From Variovorax sp. MHTC-1 (GTDB lineage: Bacteria; Pseudomonadota; Gammaproteobacteria; Burkholderiales; Burkholderiaceae_C): DNA of 64,000 bases. Location: positions 124,001 to 188,000 of the forward strand of contig NZ_RWKI01000009.1 in NCBI RefSeq assembly GCF_003984645.1, read 5' to 3'. A program made the translations under genes and the position numbers. Positions 61,865-64,000 of the stretch are shown piece after piece. Under the pieces are notes generated by a model that searched no databases, was not told where the DNA came from, and saw only the letters and a program-made list of their open reading frames with translations. Each line of letters opens with the position of its first letter. Position 1 is the first letter of the stretch.

Positions 61865-63145
61865 ATGTCCTCGCCGACGTCCGCGCTGCCGCCGGGCTTG
61901 CCTCATTCGATCGATTCGCCCGACATGTGCCGTGCGGGCCGCGAACTGCTCTCGCTGGCGCTGATCGATGCGCGCAACCATACGTTGCACCTTCTCGCGC
62001 TCTACGAGCGGGCGCTGGATTCGGCTGCGTTGGCCGTGCCCCGTCAGGACGGGGTCGAGCCGCCGGTCTGGCTGGCCGGCCACATCGGCTGGTTCGCGGA
62101 ATGGTGGATCGGGCGCAATACCCAGCGCGCCTTCGGCATCGACTGCCCGGTGCGCCCGACGCGGCTGGCTTCGATCGAGCCGCAGGCCGACGCGTGCTGG
62201 AACCCGGCGCAGATCGCCTGGGCGGATCGCTGGTCGCCCGAGCTGCCCGATCTTGCGCAGACCAAGGCCTATCTGCTCGATACGCTCGAAAGCTCGCTCG
62301 AACTGCTCGAGCACGCGGTCGAGACCGACACCGGCCTCTACTTCTACCGGCTCGCGCTGTTTCACGAGGACCTGCGCGGCGAGCAACTGGTGGTGATGGC
62401 GCAGACCCTGGGACTGCCGCTGGGCATCGCGCAGGAGCCGACAGCGGTCGTGCGCGAGCCGCTCCTCCTTCCGGCCACCGCCTGGGAGCTGGGTGTGGCC
62501 GATGCCGGCTTCGCGTTCGCGCAGGAGCGCGGCCGGCTCCACGTCGAAGTCCCGGAGTTCGAGATCGACGCACAGCCCGTCACCTGGAGCCAGTACGTGG
62601 AGTTCGTCGACGACGGGGGCTACGACCGCGAGGACCTGTGGCATCCCGAAGGACTCCAGTGGCTCGAGCGGCAGGCCGAAGGGCGGCGCGGGCCGCGCCA
62701 CGTGGCCCAGATCGGCGCCGCGCGCCGCGGCACCGGCGGCTCGGTGCTGCAGCAGCGCTTCGGCCGCACCGTGCGCGCGGCGGGCAACCAGAGCGCGGTG
62801 CACGTGTCCTGGTGGGAGGCCGATGCCTGGGCACGCTGGGCGGGGCGCCGTCTCGCGACCGAGGTGGAGTGGGAGATCGCAGCCCACACCGCTGCGCGCC
62901 GCGGCTTCCGCTGGGCCGACGTCCACGAATGGACCGCGGGCACGCTGAAGCCCTGGCCGGGCTTCCGCGCCGACCCTTGGAGCGGCGGCACCGAGTTCGA
63001 TCCGCAGCCGGTCTTCGGCCAGGCCCACGTGCTGCGCGGCGCATCGCTCGCTACGCGCGCGCGCCTGCGCTCGCCGAAGCGCCGCGGCTTTGCCATGCCG
63101 CAGTGCGACGACGGCTTCTTCGGGTTCCGCACTTGCGCATACTGA
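61865..63145 (+). CDS. EgtB/SenA-like sulfoxide or selenoxide synthase family protein (DinB plus FGE/SUMF1 fold)
   Basis: The 426-residue protein has an N-terminal DinB-like helical bundle (about 25-190) and a C-terminal formylglycine-generating-enzyme-like domain (about 215-425, with VHVSWWEADAWARWAGRRL and GFFGFRTC). This is the EgtB/SenA architecture for C-S or C-Se bond formation to hercynine. His73 (AGHIGW) and His167 (LFHEDL) fit iron ligands, but the next expected His of the HxxxH motif is Arg171. A selenoneine role is suggested by similarity to Variovorax SenA, yet senB and senC are absent here. Sulfur, selenium or another role remains open. Confidence 0.72.
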   Translation: MSSPTSALPPGLPHSIDSPDMCRAGRELLSLALIDARNHTLHLLALYERALDSAALAVPRQDGVEPPVWLAGHIGWFAEWWIGRNTQRAFGIDCPVRPTRLASIEPQADACWNPAQIAWADRWSPELPDLAQTKAYLLDTLESSLELLEHAVETDTGLYFYRLALFHEDLRGEQLVVMAQTLGLPLGIAQEPTAVVREPLLLPATAWELGVADAGFAFAQERGRLHVEVPEFEIDAQPVTWSQYVEFVDDGGYDREDLWHPEGLQWLERQAEGRRGPRHVAQIGAARRGTGGSVLQQRFGRTVRAAGNQSAVHVSWWEADAWARWAGRRLATEVEWEIAAHTAARRGFRWADVHEWTAGTLKPWPGFRADPWSGGTEFDPQPVFGQAHVLRGASLATRARLRSPKRRGFAMPQCDDGFFGFRTCAY

Positions 63146-63193
63146 CGACCGCATCGATAGCAACAACAACATCAACGGAAAGGGCGCTGCCGG

Positions 63194-63850
63194 ATGGCTC
63201 GCGTGCGTGACCCGGCCGGCTACGACGGCCAGCGAGAAATGATTCTTTCCAACGCGGCGCAGCTGTTCGCGCAGCGCGGCTACGCGGGCACTTCGATGAA
63301 CGAGGTGGCCGCGGCGTGCGGCGTGTCGAAGGCCACGCTCTATCACTACGTGCGCGACAAGCACGACCTGGCGGTGCGCATCGCCGAGGAGCACGTGCAG
63401 AGGCTCGAGACGGTGGTGCAGGAGGTGCTGCGCGAGCACCAGGCGCCCGAGGCTCGGCTCGCCGAGCTCATCCGGCGCTTCGTGGCGGAGTACGCGATCG
63501 CCCAGAACGCCCAGCGCGTGCTGACCGAAGACGTGCGTTTCCTGCGCGGAGAGGACCAGGAGCGCATCCTGAACGTGGAGCGGCGCGTGGTCGCCGCCTT
63601 CGCGCGCACCATCGCCGAGGTGCGCGGCGAGGATCCGCAAAGCAAGCTCGGCAAGCCGATGGCGATGCTGCTGTTCGGCATGATCAACTGGATGTTCACC
63701 TGGATGAAGCCGGGGCGCGAACTCGATCACGATGCGATCGGCGCGATGGTGTCCGAGCTCTTCTTCGACGGCGTTCGGGCCGTGACGCTTCCGGAGGCGC
63801 TCGGGGGCGAGCAGCGGCATGCCACAATCCCCGGCACTCCCGCACCCTAG
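63194..63850 (+). CDS. TetR/AcrR family transcriptional regulator
   Basis: The 218-residue regulator has an N-terminal HTH (about residues 14-60, [20 protein letters not shown] then [10 protein letters not shown]) and an all-helical ligand domain with [10 protein letters not shown] and [17 protein letters not shown]. The second part resembles TetR proteins that control fatty-acid or acyl-CoA metabolism. It starts 48 nt after the EgtB/SenA-like gene and 7 nt before dcd, so it may be read with either. Confidence 0.9.
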   Translation: MARVRDPAGYDGQREMILSNAAQLFAQRGYAGTSMNEVAAACGVSKATLYHYVRDKHDLAVRIAEEHVQRLETVVQEVLREHQAPEARLAELIRRFVAEYAIAQNAQRVLTEDVRFLRGEDQERILNVERRVVAAFARTIAEVRGEDPQSKLGKPMAMLLFGMINWMFTWMKPGRELDHDAIGAMVSELFFDGVRAVTLPEALGGEQRHATIPGTPAP

Positions 63851-63857
63851 ACCTCAC

Positions 63858-64000
63858 ATGAGCATCAAGAGCGACAAATGGATCCGGCGCATGGCCGAGA
63901 AGAACGGCATGATCGAGCCCTTCGAACCGGGCCAGATCCGCGAGCAGGACGGCCATCGCATCATCAGCTACGGCACCTCGAGCTACGGCTACGACATCCG
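63858..64000 (+). CDS. dcd: dCTP deaminase, N-terminal part (runs off the window)
   Basis: The first 47 codons read [20 protein letters not shown], then PFEPGQIRE and [11 protein letters not shown], the conserved start of Dcd, which deaminates dCTP to dUTP for thymidylate synthesis. The gene is cut by the window end, so the catalytic residues cannot be seen. ATG at 63858 follows the TetR stop by 7 nt, without a clear Shine-Dalgarno. Confidence 0.93.
   Translation, partial: MSIKSDKWIRRMAEKNGMIEPFEPGQIREQDGHRIISYGTSSYGYDI

Noticed and set aside
59405..63820. A 1471-codon open frame on the reverse strand across dctM, dctQ, the EgtB/SenA-like gene and TetR
   Set aside because: It is antisense to or out of frame with several well-supported genes, its translation is low-complexity Arg/Ala/His-rich, and no domains are seen. 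Long shadow frames are expected at this GC content.
61865..64000. A complete selenoneine (sen) cluster
   Set aside because: Only an EgtB/SenA-like gene is present. The genes after it are a TetR regulator and dcd, and the divergent genes before it are TRAP components; no glycosyltransferase or SelD-like gene is adjacent.

Overview
This is 64 kb of GC-rich chromosome from a betaproteobacterium, most likely Comamonadaceae and plausibly Variovorax or a close relative. Supporting signs are the very high GC content, the purM/permease/hda/pcnB/folK and rpsP-rimM-trmD-rplS blocks, the xseB-ispA-dxs operon, a BPSS1780-type membrane protein, a CobD/CbiB paralogue beside hisC, and an EgtB/SenA-like enzyme of the kind known from Variovorax. 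The window is almost wholly ordinary chromosome. I see no prophage, CRISPR array, rRNA operon or transposase gene. The genus is an inference.

Layout. 45-6712: MurJ flippase, a SirB1-type protein and a VOC protein forward; then, reverse, purM, an AI-2E-type permease, a cysteine hydrolase and its GlxA-type regulator. 6886-11387: hda, pcnB, folK, and a DUF47/Pit phosphate uptake pair. 11460-12424: reverse GNAT and TM2-like genes. 12590-14672: ribosomal protein and tRNA/ribosome maturation operon. 14839-17705: Nudix, CobD-like and hisC. 17712-21411 (reverse): M48 protease, phhB, rsgA and a glycosyltransferase. 21476-24119: orn and an RhlE-type RNA helicase, followed by a decayed gap with relics of ilvB and an Lrp-type gene. 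24592-31398: dehydrogenases, thiolase, SDR, alpha/beta hydrolase, guaC, tRNA-Lys(CTT) and tRNA-Ala(CGC). 31571-40590: uvrD, thrB, polA and an M20 peptidase.

40602-44871 looks like a D-amino-acid or acidic amino-acid module: LysR regulator, DadA-like oxidase, periplasmic binding protein and an Asp/Glu racemase. 44942-48491 holds a Tat-exported dienelactone hydrolase, a ZIP metal transporter, a small acidic protein, DUF421, dodecin and hemerythrin. 48655-54780 (reverse) is a tightly packed run: Rieske oxygenase, EamA exporter, sulfurtransferase, and a DUF2796/ABC/DUF3299 set resembling a zinc (Zrg-type) system. 54960-58039 makes isoprenoid precursors (ispA, dxs). 58130-61677 is a TRAP transporter split between strands. 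61865-64000 has an EgtB/SenA-like enzyme, a TetR regulator and the start of dcd, which runs off the window.

The most unusual item is a 264-bp nested palindrome at 41505-41768. It has perfect 24-bp terminal inverted repeats, is flanked by CTAG on both sides, and sits exactly where CTAG supplies the stop codons of two convergent genes. Other points of interest are a possible relic of the same element at 34936-34953, a perfect 84-bp tandem repeat after uvrD, several genes whose only visible -10 box sits about 6 nt before the ATG (possible leaderless mRNAs), hairpins before guaC and rpsP, and an EgtB/SenA-like protein with Arg in place of an expected iron-binding His.
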